A stretch of 64,000 nt of DNA from contig SFFJ01000001.1 of the NCBI GenBank assembly GCA_004557855.1, positions 1 through 64,000 of the forward strand, given 5' to 3'. The number at the start of each line of letters is the position of its first letter. Positions within the stretch are counted from its first letter, which is position 1. Shown here piece after piece: positions 26,596 to 36,382 of this stretch. The position numbers were made by a program, and so were the translations under genes. The DNA comes from Oscillospiraceae bacterium (GTDB lineage Bacteria; Bacillota; Clostridia; Oscillospirales; Ruminococcaceae). The notes under the pieces are model-generated. The model was not told where the DNA came from, made no database searches, and worked only from the letters and a program-made list of their open reading frames with translations.

Positions 26596-27597
26596 TCAAA
26601 GCAGCAGCTCTGCGATCTGTACGGCATTGGTAGCCGCCCCCTTGCGGATCTGATCCCCGCAGCACCAAAGGCTTAACCCGTTGGGGTCGGTCAGGTCGGG
26701 GCGGATGCGCCCGACATAAACCAGGTCCTGATCGCTGGTGTCCAGCGGCATGGGGTAGCAGTCATTCGCAAGGTCATCAACCAACCGGCAGCCGGGTGCC
26801 GCGGCAATTGCCTCCCTTGCCTCCTCCACCGAAATCGGCCGTTCAAACCTTGCCGTGACTGCGATGGAATGAGACCGCATGACCGGGACACGCACGCAGG
26901 TGCAGTTCACCTTCATATCCGGCAAATGCAGTATCTTTCTTCCCTCGTTTTGCAGCTTCATCTCCTCGGAGGTATAACCCTCAAAGGCCGCCCCGCCGAT
27001 TTTCGGGATCAGATTATAGGCGATCTGATGCGGGAACACACGGGGCGTGATAGGCTCCCCTTTATACAGGGCGTCCACCTCGGCTTCCAGCTCCACCGGG
27101 CCGCCGGCACCGGCGCCGGAGACCGCCTGATAGGTTGCCGCCACCATGGTAGTGATGGGGGAAAGACGGCGCAGCGCCGCCACGGCCACCACGGTAATGA
27201 TGGTGGAGCAGTTCGGGTTGGCGATAATGCCGCTGTGATGCAGGGCATCCTCCGGGTTGATCTCCGGGACAACAAGCGGAACCTCCGGGTCCATGCGGAA
27301 GGCGCTGGAATTATCGATAAAAACCGCACCTGCGGCTTTTATGGCGGGGGCAAACCGGCGGGCGATCTCATTTTCTGCCGCCCCCAGCACAATATCCGCA
27401 CCGGCAAAGGCCGCATCGGTCGCTTCCTCCACGGTGATCTCCCGCCCGGCAAAGGGCAGCTTTTTCCCCACACTGCGGGCGCTGGCCAGGCAGCGCAGCT
27501 CGCCGATGGGAAAACTTCTCTCCTCCAGTATTTTCAGCATCTCACGGCCGACGGCGCCGGTCGCACCCAGTATGGTCACATTGGGGGTATCTTTCAT
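26596..27597 (-). CDS. asd: Aspartate-semialdehyde dehydrogenase
   Basis: 333 aa from the ATG at 27597 (GAGGAG 9 nt upstream); an ATG at 27621 overlaps the lysC stop but has no such site. NADP motif ILGATGAVGREM (9-20); catalytic Cys130 in IANPNCST; further conserved GAGAGGPVELE near 170 and the His-containing CVRVPVMRSHS near 230. It reduces aspartyl phosphate to the semialdehyde, the branch point of lysine, methionine and threonine synthesis. It is the last gene of hom-lysC-asd. Confidence 0.93.
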   Translation of the reverse strand: MKDTPNVTILGATGAVGREMLKILEERSFPIGELRCLASARSVGKKLPFAGREITVEEATDAAFAGADIVLGAAENEIARRFAPAIKAAGAVFIDNSSAFRMDPEVPLVVPEINPEDALHHSGIIANPNCSTIITVVAVAALRRLSPITTMVAATYQAVSGAGAGGPVELEAEVDALYKGEPITPRVFPHQIAYNLIPKIGGAAFEGYTSEEMKLQNEGRKILHLPDMKVNCTCVRVPVMRSHSIAVTARFERPISVEEAREAIAAAPGCRLVDDLANDCYPMPLDTSDQDLVYVGRIRPDLTDPNGLSLWCCGDQIRKGAATNAVQIAELLL

Positions 27598-27617
27598 GGC
27601 AGGAACTCTCCTCTCGG

Positions 27618-28937
27618 TCATCTTACAAAGCTTTCGTACAGTACACGCACCGTTTTTTCAAAGTCGGCGTTATCCACGCCCACGATGATATTCAGTTCCT
27701 CCGGCCCCTGGCTGATCATGCGGATGCTGATGCCGTTTTCGCCCAGCGCCGCAAAGATCTTACCGGAAATACCGGGTCGGAATGCCATTTTCCGGCCGAC
27801 CGCCGCCACGATGGAGATATTCTCTGCCACCTGCAATTTATCGGGCCGGAACTCCTTTTGCAGCTCTCCCAGAATGGAATATAGGCAGGAGGCAGCCTTT
27901 CCGCTTTGCACCACCAGTGAAACGCTGTCGATGCCGGAGGGGGTGTACTCTACATTCAAATTATGCCGTTCAAAGACTTCCAATACACGGCGCAGGCTCC
28001 CGATATCGGAGGACAGGCCGTTTTTTGCCACGGTGATGATGGAAAAATTGCGCCGCCCGGCGATACCGGTAATAAAACGGTTCTTTTCGCTTTCCAGCTC
28101 CTCGTCAAAATGCTCCCGGATGAGGGTACCGGGGTGGTTGGGGGCATTGGTATTGCGGATATTAAGCGGGATATCGGCCTGACGAACCGGGAAAACGCTG
28201 GCCTCATGCAGCACCTGCGCACCCATATAGCTCAATTCGCGCAGCTCGTTATAGGTAATGCGCTCGATGGGACGGGGATTTTCCACAATGCGGGGGTCCG
28301 CCATTAAAATACCCGAAACATCGGTCCAGTTTTCGTACACATCAGCGGTAAGCGCCGCCGCCGCCAAAGCGCCGGTCACATCGCTGCCTCCCCGGCTCAA
28401 AACCATCACGTGTCCATCGGGCATGACGCCATAGAACCCCGGAATGACCACCCTGCGGTCCTCCGCAATGCGGCGCAGCGCCTCATAGGAATGCTCCCGG
28501 TCGATCTGCCCGTCAAAGGTAAATTGCAGCCAGTCCGCAGCGTCAAGAAAATCATAGCCGAGATATTCCGCCATCAGCCGGGCAACAAAATATTCCCCCC
28601 GGGATACCAATTCGTCCTGACTGATTCCGTGCTGCATCTTCTCGTACAGGGCAGCCAGTTCGGCTTCAATATCGGCGGAAAGACCGCAATCGGCGGCAAT
28701 GGAACGGTAGCGCTCCGCTATCATGCCGAAAACGCCTTCGGCGCTGACCCCGTACTGAATGTGCGCATAGCACAGGTACAAAAGGTCGGTGATCTTATGG
28801 TCGCCGTCAAAGCGTTTACCGGGAGCTGATACGACCACCACCCGCCGGGCGGGATCTGCCAGCACGATTTCCTTTACTTTACGGAACTGGGCGGCATCCG
28901 CCAAAGAGGAGCCGCCGAATTTTACAACTTTGAGCAT
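27618..28937 (-). CDS. lysC: Aspartokinase
   Basis: 439 aa. N-terminal kinase motif KVVKFGGSSLADA (3-15), ISRGEYF-type region VSRGEYFVARL near 128, and LSRGGSDVTGALAA near 182. Two ACT domains occupy about 295-439 (RRNFSIITVAKNGLSS and ENISIVAAVGRKMAFRPGIS), so feedback inhibition by lysine and/or threonine is expected. It phosphorylates aspartate in the first step of the pathway. It lies between the hom pseudogene and asd on the same strand. AAAGGAAAGGAA precedes the ATG. Confidence 0.93.
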   Translation of the reverse strand: MLKVVKFGGSSLADAAQFRKVKEIVLADPARRVVVVSAPGKRFDGDHKITDLLYLCYAHIQYGVSAEGVFGMIAERYRSIAADCGLSADIEAELAALYEKMQHGISQDELVSRGEYFVARLMAEYLGYDFLDAADWLQFTFDGQIDREHSYEALRRIAEDRRVVIPGFYGVMPDGHVMVLSRGGSDVTGALAAAALTADVYENWTDVSGILMADPRIVENPRPIERITYNELRELSYMGAQVLHEASVFPVRQADIPLNIRNTNAPNHPGTLIREHFDEELESEKNRFITGIAGRRNFSIITVAKNGLSSDIGSLRRVLEVFERHNLNVEYTPSGIDSVSLVVQSGKAASCLYSILGELQKEFRPDKLQVAENISIVAAVGRKMAFRPGISGKIFAALGENGISIRMISQGPEELNIIVGVDNADFEKTVRVLYESFVR

Positions 28938-28955
28938 AGCAAAAGTTCCTTTCCT

Positions 28956-30058
28956 TTAGCCCTGAAGTGCCGCAAAGAAGATACCGGGATCGTTGCGGCG
29001 GGCTTCCACATACCAGGAGTGCATCTGTGCGGGAGAGACCGGGCGGGTCAGCACACCGTTGCCCCAGCGTTTCTCCACGCAGCCATCCATAAACCATGTA
29101 TCTACAATGTACCGCACGTAGTAGCGGCGCTCCTCACACATATTGTTGGAGGGCATGGGCCGGGCAGCCGCAGTATAAAAGTCCTTCTTATTTTCGCAAA
29201 GATCCAAAAGATCCTGCACCACGGCATAGGCGGTCGGCCAGCGGCCCGCCCCTTCCCCGAAGAAGCTCTGCCGGCCGGCGTATTCCGAAACGGCGGTGAT
29301 GAAATTATAATTTGCGGGAACCGCCGCCTCCGGTGTTTCCGCCTTGAAAAGGGTCGGCTCTACCACCGCAAGAACGGCGCCGTCGGCAACCCGTTTGGCG
29401 GTAGCGTACAGCTTGCACACATAGCCCATCTCGTTAAAGCCCGCAATATCCTCCCGGGTGATGCCCGCAATACCCGCCGCAGGCACCTGCTGTTCGGTCA
29501 GGCTGGCATCAAAGGCCACATTGGCGCTGATCAGCAGCTTGCGCTGGATGTCGATTCCCTCGATATCGGCAGTGGGGTCGGCCTCGGCATAGCCGTAGCT
29601 TTTGGCGTCCTGCAGGACGCTCTCATAGTCATAGCCCCGTTTATGCATGGTATCCAGTATATAGTTGGTGGTACCGTTCATAATGCCGCAAACCTCATTC
29701 ACGGCGCCCAGGCGTTTTATGCGCTGCAAGTTGGGCAGCCAGGGGATTCCCCCGCCAACGGCCGCAGAGGAACGAAAGCCCGCACGCGACTCCCGTGCAA
29801 GTGCGTGACGACGTTTTTCCCTGCACGCATCGCTGCGGTAATATAATCAAACGCAGGCTCCACACCGCCCATGACCTCCACAACGGTGTCCACGTCCCCG
29901 TCGTTCAGGATAACGGAAAAATCAGTTACGGAGCGTTCCCCCAGTTCCGGGATCGGTTCTTTATCCAGCACATATTTAACGGTAAAGCCGTCGCGGCCGT
30001 TCAGCAGCTCCGCTACACCGCCGCCCACGGTTCCATGCCCAAGGATCGCTACATTCAT
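28956..30058 (-). pseudogene. hom: Homoserine dehydrogenase, disrupted by a deletion with frameshift
   Basis: Two frames together make one Hom protein. Frame one (from ATG 30058) has the nucleotide motif AILGHGTVGGGVAELL and continues to MRAGKNVVT. Near 29795-29806 the reading moves to another frame, which carries HALARESRAGFRSSAAVGG, then GGIPWLPNLQRIKRLG, the typical NEVCGIMNGTTNYILDTM and the substrate domain. Compared with known Hom, about 13 codons beginning ANKAL are missing between VVT and HALARE, including the conserved Asn-Lys of the active-site region, and the deletion is 3n+1 nt. The C-terminal ACT domain seems absent. A sequencing or assembly error could explain a frameshift, but hardly the missing codons. 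Confidence 0.85.
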
Positions 30059-30207
30059 CTTTTATTCCTCCTGCAAAAGTGTCGTTTGTGCAAAAACGGT
30101 TGTATCTCCACAAAAAGCACTTGTATTTTTGTCGAATACAGTATATCATATGAAATAGCTAAAAACAAGACTTGTCCCCGTCTTTCGGAACGGAAAAGGA
30201 GCCCCCT

Positions 30208-31662
30208 ATGCGATATAACAGTACCCGTAATCACAGTCTTACCGCTTCCCCGGCCGAAGCGGTGCTGCGCGGCATCGCCCCGGATGGCGGGCTGTACCTG
30301 TGCGACCCCGCCGCCCTGCCGCTTGACCCCGCCGAAATGCTGCAAAAGGACTTCACGGAAATGGCGGAAGCGGTGCTGGGCCGGCTGCTGCCGGATTACT
30401 CCCCCGAAATGCTGCGCCCGATGATCAAGGCGGCCTACGGTAAATTCGACACCCCGGAGGTGACCCCGCTGGTCCGGGCGGGGGAATACCATGTGCTGGA
30501 GCTGTTCCACGGGCCGACCTGCGCCTTTAAGGATGTGGCGCTTTCGCTGCTGCCCTATCTCATCACCGGGGCAAAGGAGCTGTTGGGCGATCACGGCAAG
30601 ACCGTCATTCTGACCGCCACCAGCGGCGATACCGGCAAGGCTGCGCTGGAGGGCTTTTGTGATGTCCCCGGCACCTCCATTGTGGTATTCTACCCCGAAG
30701 GGGGCGTAAGCAAGATACAGGAGCGCCAGATGATGACCCAGCGGGGCAAAAATGTTGCGGTTGCGGCCGTGCGGGGCAATTTTGATGACGCCCAAACCGG
30801 CGTAAAGCGCATTTTTTCCACCGTAAAGCCCACCGAAGCCGCCGAGCTTTCCAGCGCAAATTCCATCAATATCGGCCGTTTGGCGCCGCAGATCATCTAT
30901 TACTGGTGCGCATGGGCCACGCTGTGCCGCCGGGGGGAAATCAGCCCGGCCGAGCCGGTCAATTTCTCTGTCCCCACCGGCAATTTCGGTGATATTTTAG
31001 CCGGTTATTTTGCCAAATGCATGGGGCTGCCGGTCGGAAAGCTGCTGTGTGCCAGCAATGCAAATAACGTCCTCACCGAGTTTTTGACGACCGGCCGCTA
31101 TGACCGCCGCAGACCCTTTCACAAAACCATCTCCCCCTCGATGGACATCCTCGTTTCCAGCAATCTGGAACGGCTTTTGTACCTTGCAAGCGGCGGCGAA
31201 GCCGACATGGTCGCTGAAAAAATGCACCAGCTGGAGCAGCGCGACTGGTATCAAATCGATGATGACCTGCTGCAAAAAATACAGGAGACCTTCCTATGCG
31301 GCTGCTGTGATGACCCGTTGACCTGCGAAACCATCCGCAACGTCTGGGCGCGGGAGCATTATCTGCTTGATCCGCATACCGCAGTCGCATGGGCCGTCGC
31401 CGGGCAGCACAGGGCCACCCTCACCGGGCAAACGGTCGTGCTTTCCACCGCATCCCCCTATAAATTCGCCCCGGCGGTGCTGGCCGCCCTGGGCAAAACG
31501 GTTCCCGATGACGCCTTTGCGGCGATGGACGAATTACAGGCTCTCACCGGCCTTGCGGCGCCTGCCCCGCTGGCGGAGCTTAAATCCCTTCCCATCCTGC
31601 ACCGGGACTGCATCGAAATAAACGAAATGGCGGACTATGTGCGCCGCAACATGGAGGACTGA
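30208..31662 (+). CDS. thrC: Threonine synthase
   Basis: 484 aa from the ATG at 30208 (AAAGGAG upstream), typical of the longer thrC type. N terminus MRYNSTRNHSL; PLP-binding Lys in HGPTCAFKDVALSLL near residue 107; phosphate-binding TATSGDTGKAALEG near 145; SANSINIGRLAPQIIYY near 230. It converts phosphohomoserine to threonine. It is transcribed divergently from hom and followed after 1 nt by thrB. Confidence 0.93.
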   Translation: MRYNSTRNHSLTASPAEAVLRGIAPDGGLYLCDPAALPLDPAEMLQKDFTEMAEAVLGRLLPDYSPEMLRPMIKAAYGKFDTPEVTPLVRAGEYHVLELFHGPTCAFKDVALSLLPYLITGAKELLGDHGKTVILTATSGDTGKAALEGFCDVPGTSIVVFYPEGGVSKIQERQMMTQRGKNVAVAAVRGNFDDAQTGVKRIFSTVKPTEAAELSSANSINIGRLAPQIIYYWCAWATLCRRGEISPAEPVNFSVPTGNFGDILAGYFAKCMGLPVGKLLCASNANNVLTEFLTTGRYDRRRPFHKTISPSMDILVSSNLERLLYLASGGEADMVAEKMHQLEQRDWYQIDDDLLQKIQETFLCGCCDDPLTCETIRNVWAREHYLLDPHTAVAWAVAGQHRATLTGQTVVLSTASPYKFAPAVLAALGKTVPDDAFAAMDELQALTGLAAPAPLAELKSLPILHRDCIEINEMADYVRRNMED

Positions 31663-31663
31663 T

Positions 31664-32548
31664 ATGAAAAAAATCACCGTGCGGGTACCGGCCACCACCG
31701 CCAATATCGGCCCCGGCTTTGACAGCATGGGCTGTGCTTTGGCGCTGTATAATACCATCACCTGCGAGATGCTGCCGGAATATAAGCTCATTGTCACCGG
31801 CTGCCCGCAGCAGTACCGGAACGATGAAAACCTAGCCGTGCAGGGCTACCGTGCCGTGCTGGGGCGGCTTGGGCTGCCCCCGGAAGGTCTTGCGCTGGAT
31901 ATCAGAGCCGATATCCCGGTCTGCCGGGGCTTGGGCAGCAGCGCCGCCCTCATCGCCGGAGGGGCCGCAGCTGCAAACCTTTTGCATGGCTCTCCCCTCT
32001 CTCCCGCCGAGCTCCTCGAAGTCACCAATGCCATCGAGGGCCACCCCGATAACCTCGCCCCCACCATTTACGGCGGGTTGACCGCCAGCCTTGTGGAGGA
32101 CGGCATCCCCCGCACCGTGCAGCTGCCGCTTTCTCCCCGGCTCCGCTGGGTGGCTGCCATCCCGGATTTTGAGCTCTCCACCCGGATGGCCCGCAATGTG
32201 CTGCCTGCCGCCGTTTCCTTCGGGGACGCCGTTTACAATGCCTCACACGCAGCGGTACTGGTCGGCGCCCTTGCCGATGGCAACCGCGAGCTTATCGCCA
32301 TGGCGCTGCGGGACCGTCTGCACCAGCCCTATCGGGAAAAGCTCATCCCGGAGTATAACAAGGTAAAAGCGGCGGCCGAGCGCTGCGGAGCCATCGCCTT
32401 TTGCATCAGCGGGGCGGGGCCTACCCTGCTGGCCCTCACCGACGATAAAAAATTCGCAGCCCGTTTTACGGCGGAATGCAAGAAGCTTTCGCGTCAATGG
32501 CAGGTGATGGAGCTGCCCGTTGATACCGAAGGCATTGTAGAAATTTAA
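31664..32548 (+). CDS. thrB: Homoserine kinase
   Basis: 294 aa, a GHMP kinase. N-terminal VPATTANIGPGFDSMG, ATP-binding PVCRGLGSSAALIAGGAAA near 88-106 and C-terminal AFCISGAGPTLLAL near 245. The start follows the thrC stop by 1 nt and uses a GGAGG inside the thrC 3' end. It phosphorylates homoserine for ThrC. Both genes appear intact although the hom gene that should supply homoserine is broken. Confidence 0.93.
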   Translation: MKKITVRVPATTANIGPGFDSMGCALALYNTITCEMLPEYKLIVTGCPQQYRNDENLAVQGYRAVLGRLGLPPEGLALDIRADIPVCRGLGSSAALIAGGAAAANLLHGSPLSPAELLEVTNAIEGHPDNLAPTIYGGLTASLVEDGIPRTVQLPLSPRLRWVAAIPDFELSTRMARNVLPAAVSFGDAVYNASHAAVLVGALADGNRELIAMALRDRLHQPYREKLIPEYNKVKAAAERCGAIAFCISGAGPTLLALTDDKKFAARFTAECKKLSRQWQVMELPVDTEGIVEI

Positions 32549-32567
32549 CCTGTTCACAAGAGAAAAG

Positions 32568-32605
32568 CAGCTCCCTGCCCGGACCGGGTAAGGAGCTGTT
32601 TTTTT
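32568..32605. terminator. Bidirectional terminator between thrB and the sugar transporter gene
   Basis: CAGCTCC pairs with GGAGCTG around an inner CCC/GGG stem, followed by a seven-T run on the plus strand. It overlaps the stop of the convergent transporter gene. Confidence 0.85.
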
Positions 32606-34025
32606 ATTCCTCTTTTATCGTAACCTCTGCCGTTTCGATTTCCGCAACCGCTTCCTCCGGTGCGGTGTGAAGCTCCCCGCGGGCCCGCAGGTCGCTGATG
32701 ATGCGGTCATACATCTCTTTATTGATCTTAAATTTGGCACGATAGATAATATATCCCGCCAGAATAAAGATCACCGGCAGAACGATCATCATCAATTTAA
32801 CGGTAAGCTGCCCGCCGGCGGAAATGCTCTCTGCGGCGGTTTCCCCCACCTTGATGCCCGACCAGACCAGCATCAGGCTGGTGATGCCCATGGAAACTGC
32901 CCCGCCGATCTTATTGATCAGCGGCTGCACCGAAAGGGTAATGCTCTCGCTGCGCTTGCCGTTTTTCCATTGGCCGTACTCGATGGTGTCCTCAAGGAAC
33001 ATGAGCATGAGCAGCTGAATGAATGCCTGACCGATAAAGATGAACAACGCGCCCACAGCGATCAGAACAATGCTGACCTCGGCAAAAAAGAAGATGGCAT
33101 AGCCGATCATCACAAGAACGGTAGCAAACAGATAGAGCTTTTCGCGCGGCATCCGCTTGGAAAATGACTGAAAGATAACCAAAGCCAGCAGCTGCGCCAC
33201 CCCGACGACCGCCGCCAGCACCGCATACATATCCTTATTGCCGTAGACGTACTGCATATAATAGATTGCCATGGTGGTGGTGCTCATGTAGCCGATATTG
33301 AAAAGCGACATGGCAAGGGTCGTCCACAGCAGCTGGTCGTTTTTGGTCAGGACCTCCCACATCCCGCGCAGGGTGGTCTTTTCCTCCTCCCGGCGGAACA
33401 TATCCTTGCGTTCCTTCACCCCGAAAAGGGTAAACAGCTGGAACAGCAGCATCAAAATGGTAACGGCCAGTGCCACGGTGAACCATGCCTTGGGGGTATT
33501 GCCCAGCCCGGAGGTGATCGGCTCCCACCCCACCATGATGGCAAACATACCGATATTGGCGCAGATACGGGCAAAGGCGCCCATTTTTTCACGGGTTTTC
33601 TGCTCCACCGAAAGGGAGGGCAGCATGGACCAGTAAGCAATATCATTCAGCCCGTAAAAAATATCCCACAGAATATAGGCAATGGCAAATACCGCAACAA
33701 ACCAGTAATCCCGCAGGCCGAAATCGGCAAACAGTACAAGGTAGCAGGCGCCGCCCGCCAAAGCGCCCAGCGCCATCGGCGGCTTAAAGCGCCCGTGGCG
33801 GGAACGGGTATTATCTACCAGCAGCCCCATAATCGGGTCATTGAGCGCATCAAAAACACGCAGCACGGTAAATACCATACTGGTGGCAACAAACACGCCC
33901 AGCGGCAGGTCAAGGACATTGGAAAGATAGTAGATGAGGGCATTGGCCTCCAAGGCGTAGAACATATCCCGCCCGACGGTGCCAAGGCCGAAGAAAATCA
34001 TATTTCTTCTATCCAGCTTGTTCAT
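32604..34025 (-). CDS. GPH-family (glycoside-pentoside-hexuronide) MFS sugar transporter
   Basis: 473 aa with about 12 membrane helices. N-terminal GLGTVGRDMFYALEANAL and the loop motif DALNDPIMGLLVDNTRSRHGR are characteristic of GPH:cation symporters such as MelB and its relatives. The C-terminal tail is acidic. The ATG overlaps the upstream alpha-galactosidase stop (ATGA). As the last gene of a four-gene operon with GH1, GH13 and GH36 enzymes, it probably imports an alpha-galactoside or other disaccharide or oligosaccharide. Confidence 0.88.
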   Translation of the reverse strand: MNKLDRRNMIFFGLGTVGRDMFYALEANALIYYLSNVLDLPLGVFVATSMVFTVLRVFDALNDPIMGLLVDNTRSRHGRFKPPMALGALAGGACYLVLFADFGLRDYWFVAVFAIAYILWDIFYGLNDIAYWSMLPSLSVEQKTREKMGAFARICANIGMFAIMVGWEPITSGLGNTPKAWFTVALAVTILMLLFQLFTLFGVKERKDMFRREEEKTTLRGMWEVLTKNDQLLWTTLAMSLFNIGYMSTTTMAIYYMQYVYGNKDMYAVLAAVVGVAQLLALVIFQSFSKRMPREKLYLFATVLVMIGYAIFFFAEVSIVLIAVGALFIFIGQAFIQLLMLMFLEDTIEYGQWKNGKRSESITLSVQPLINKIGGAVSMGITSLMLVWSGIKVGETAAESISAGGQLTVKLMMIVLPVIFILAGYIIYRAKFKINKEMYDRIISDLRARGELHTAPEEAVAEIETAEVTIKEE

Positions 34026-36382
34026 TTGGTGTCATCCTCCTCTTTTTCGCCGAGCAGCTCGACGAGATATAGCCGGGAACCGAAATCCCCCCAAAGGCGC
34101 AGGTCCTCATGGTAGCCTGTGCCGAGAAACTGATCGTTAAGCGGAACGCCCGCAGCCAGCGCCGCACCGCTGACCTCTGCCGAAAAGTCACCGTCCGGCA
34201 GGGCATAGTGCCGGTTGACGGTACGCATGATCAGGCCGTCAGCCGCCAACTTCACCGGCGTGATATGCTTCACCAGCCCCCCGAACCGGGCAACTGCCAC
34301 CTGCTGCGGAACTGCCGTCACCCGGTAACGGGCATCGGGCCGCAGGCCGGGAACCGTAAGGATATCCGCCGGGGGCGCCGCACGGCAAAGCGTTTGCGCC
34401 AACAGCACCACCGCCCGGTCCCGGTTCGGCGAGACCGTCGCCCAGCTGAAAAGATTCTTTCGCCCCGTCGGTATCCGCAAAAATGTCCCGTATTGCAGGA
34501 TGGTGCGGTACTGCCGGTACCATTCGATCTGCGCGGCGACCTGCTTTTTCTCCTGCGGGGAAAGCTCTCCCAAATCCATTTCATAACCCAATGCACCGAA
34601 GGCCGCAACATTAAAGCGGGTCGAAAGCGGCGTCGGCCGCAACGTTTGCTGGTGCGGCGACTGCGATACATGCGCCCCCATGGTACAGGGCGGGTAGAAT
34701 AGGCTCAACCCCTGCTGAATGGACAGCCGTTCAATGGGATCGGTATTATCGCTTGCCCATATCTGCGGCGAATAGCACAGCATCCCAAGGTCGAACCGGT
34801 TTCCGCCGGAGGAGCAGCTTTCCAAAAGGATCTGCGGCCTTGGGGTAAAGATGCGGTCCAGCACCTCATAAAGCCCCAGAATATAACGGTGGGGCAGCTC
34901 TCCGCCCGGCGTCACCGCAGAATACAGATCGCTCATATGGCGGTTCATATCCCACTTCACATAGGTGATGGGACAATGGTCAAGGATATGGGTGACATTA
35001 TGGACGATATAGTCCCTGACCTCCGGCCGGGTCAAATCCAGTAACAGCTGGTGCCGCCCCAATGAGGGCTGCCGCCCCGGCTGCTGCAGCGCCCATTCGG
35101 GGTGGATACGGTACAGGTCGCTGTCCGGGTTCACCGCTTCCGGCTCAAACCACAGCCCGAAGTGCAGTCCCATCGCCGTTATTTTCTCGGCAAGGCCGTT
35201 CATTCCCTGCGGCAGCTTTTTCCGGTTGACGGTATAATCGCCCAAACCCGCCGTATCGCTGTTGCGCTCCCCAAACCATCCGTCATCCAGAACGAAAAGC
35301 TCTGCGCCGACGGCCTTTGCCTGCTTTGCCAACGCCAGCAGCTTTGCCTCATTAAAATCAAAAAAGTGCGCTTCCCAGTTATTCAAAAGCACCGGGCGGG
35401 GCTGTTTCTTCCATTCTCCCCGCAGGATATTCTCCCGAATAAACCGGTGGAAATTCCCGCTGACACCGTTTCGCCCCTCGGTGGAAAACGTCATCGCCTC
35501 CTCCGGGGTGCGGAACATCTCCCCCGCGGGGAGCCGCCAGCAAAAGCCCTGCGGCTGGATGCCGGAAACCACCCGCACAAAATCACGGGGAGAGCGCTCC
35601 ACGGCCGTATAATGGCTGCCGCTGTACAGTAGGTTAAAGCCGTAAACAAGCCCGCTATTCTCTCCGGCCCCCTGCTCTGCCAGCAGCACACCGGGGTTAT
35701 GCCGGTTGGAGGACGCCCCTGTCGTGCTTTCATTCACGATGCACCCCGGCTGCACCGGCCGGGTATGAATGTGCGCTTCGCTGATCCAGTCGCCGTCAAG
35801 GGTGATCATCTCATATTCCCGCTGCGGCAGGTCGATCTGCATACTCATCAGTCGCCGGATGGTAACCGCCGAATTCTCCTCATTATGCAGCACCGTCCGC
35901 CGGGTAATGACATCAGCGCCGGGGAATACCGTAAATACCAGCTCCAGCCGCAGCGCATACTTCTTTTCCCGCAGGGAAAGCACCAGCGTTTCCGCCTCCC
36001 CCATCTCATCATATGCCGCCGGCAGCCCCACCGCCGGCAGCGTACCGGGGCGCAGGGTACAGCTCTCATAGATAAAATCCGTGGTAAAGGTGCCGTCCGG
36101 GAGCTCCAATTCGATCGGCGGGATGCGAAAATCCCCTTTGCCGCTGCCCGACCACAAAAGCGGAATGTTATCCAGGCAATATACGGGGTCATCCTCCGTA
36201 TACATCACCTCGCTGCCGTAGGGCATGGTGCGCCGGGCCGCCATGGCCGGGGCGTCCTCCATCGGAAGAATTCCCCCGTAGTGCAGCAGCTCCACATGGC
36301 CGTATTTGGTTATTTGCAGCAGCAGCGCGGTCCTCCCGGCAGCAAGCCGAAAGACATTCCCCGCCTGTGTGATATGCTTCAT
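34022..36382 (-). CDS. GH36 alpha-galactosidase
   Basis: 786 aa, usual length for cytosolic GH36 enzymes. An N-terminal beta-sandwich (about 1-330) precedes the TIM barrel with VLDDGWFGERN near 375, GLWFEPEAVNPDSDLY near 425 and the nucleophile Asp in YVKWDMNRHMSD near 495. SCSSGGNRFDLGML near 545 precedes the acid/base Asp in IWASDNTDPIER. No signal peptide. Overlapping ends with both neighbours (ATGA) indicate translational coupling. It should release galactose from raffinose- or melibiose-like substrates. Confidence 0.92.
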   Translation of the reverse strand: MKHITQAGNVFRLAAGRTALLLQITKYGHVELLHYGGILPMEDAPAMAARRTMPYGSEVMYTEDDPVYCLDNIPLLWSGSGKGDFRIPPIELELPDGTFTTDFIYESCTLRPGTLPAVGLPAAYDEMGEAETLVLSLREKKYALRLELVFTVFPGADVITRRTVLHNEENSAVTIRRLMSMQIDLPQREYEMITLDGDWISEAHIHTRPVQPGCIVNESTTGASSNRHNPGVLLAEQGAGENSGLVYGFNLLYSGSHYTAVERSPRDFVRVVSGIQPQGFCWRLPAGEMFRTPEEAMTFSTEGRNGVSGNFHRFIRENILRGEWKKQPRPVLLNNWEAHFFDFNEAKLLALAKQAKAVGAELFVLDDGWFGERNSDTAGLGDYTVNRKKLPQGMNGLAEKITAMGLHFGLWFEPEAVNPDSDLYRIHPEWALQQPGRQPSLGRHQLLLDLTRPEVRDYIVHNVTHILDHCPITYVKWDMNRHMSDLYSAVTPGGELPHRYILGLYEVLDRIFTPRPQILLESCSSGGNRFDLGMLCYSPQIWASDNTDPIERLSIQQGLSLFYPPCTMGAHVSQSPHQQTLRPTPLSTRFNVAAFGALGYEMDLGELSPQEKKQVAAQIEWYRQYRTILQYGTFLRIPTGRKNLFSWATVSPNRDRAVVLLAQTLCRAAPPADILTVPGLRPDARYRVTAVPQQVAVARFGGLVKHITPVKLAADGLIMRTVNRHYALPDGDFSAEVSGAALAAGVPLNDQFLGTGYHEDLRLWGDFGSRLYLVELLGEKEEDDTK

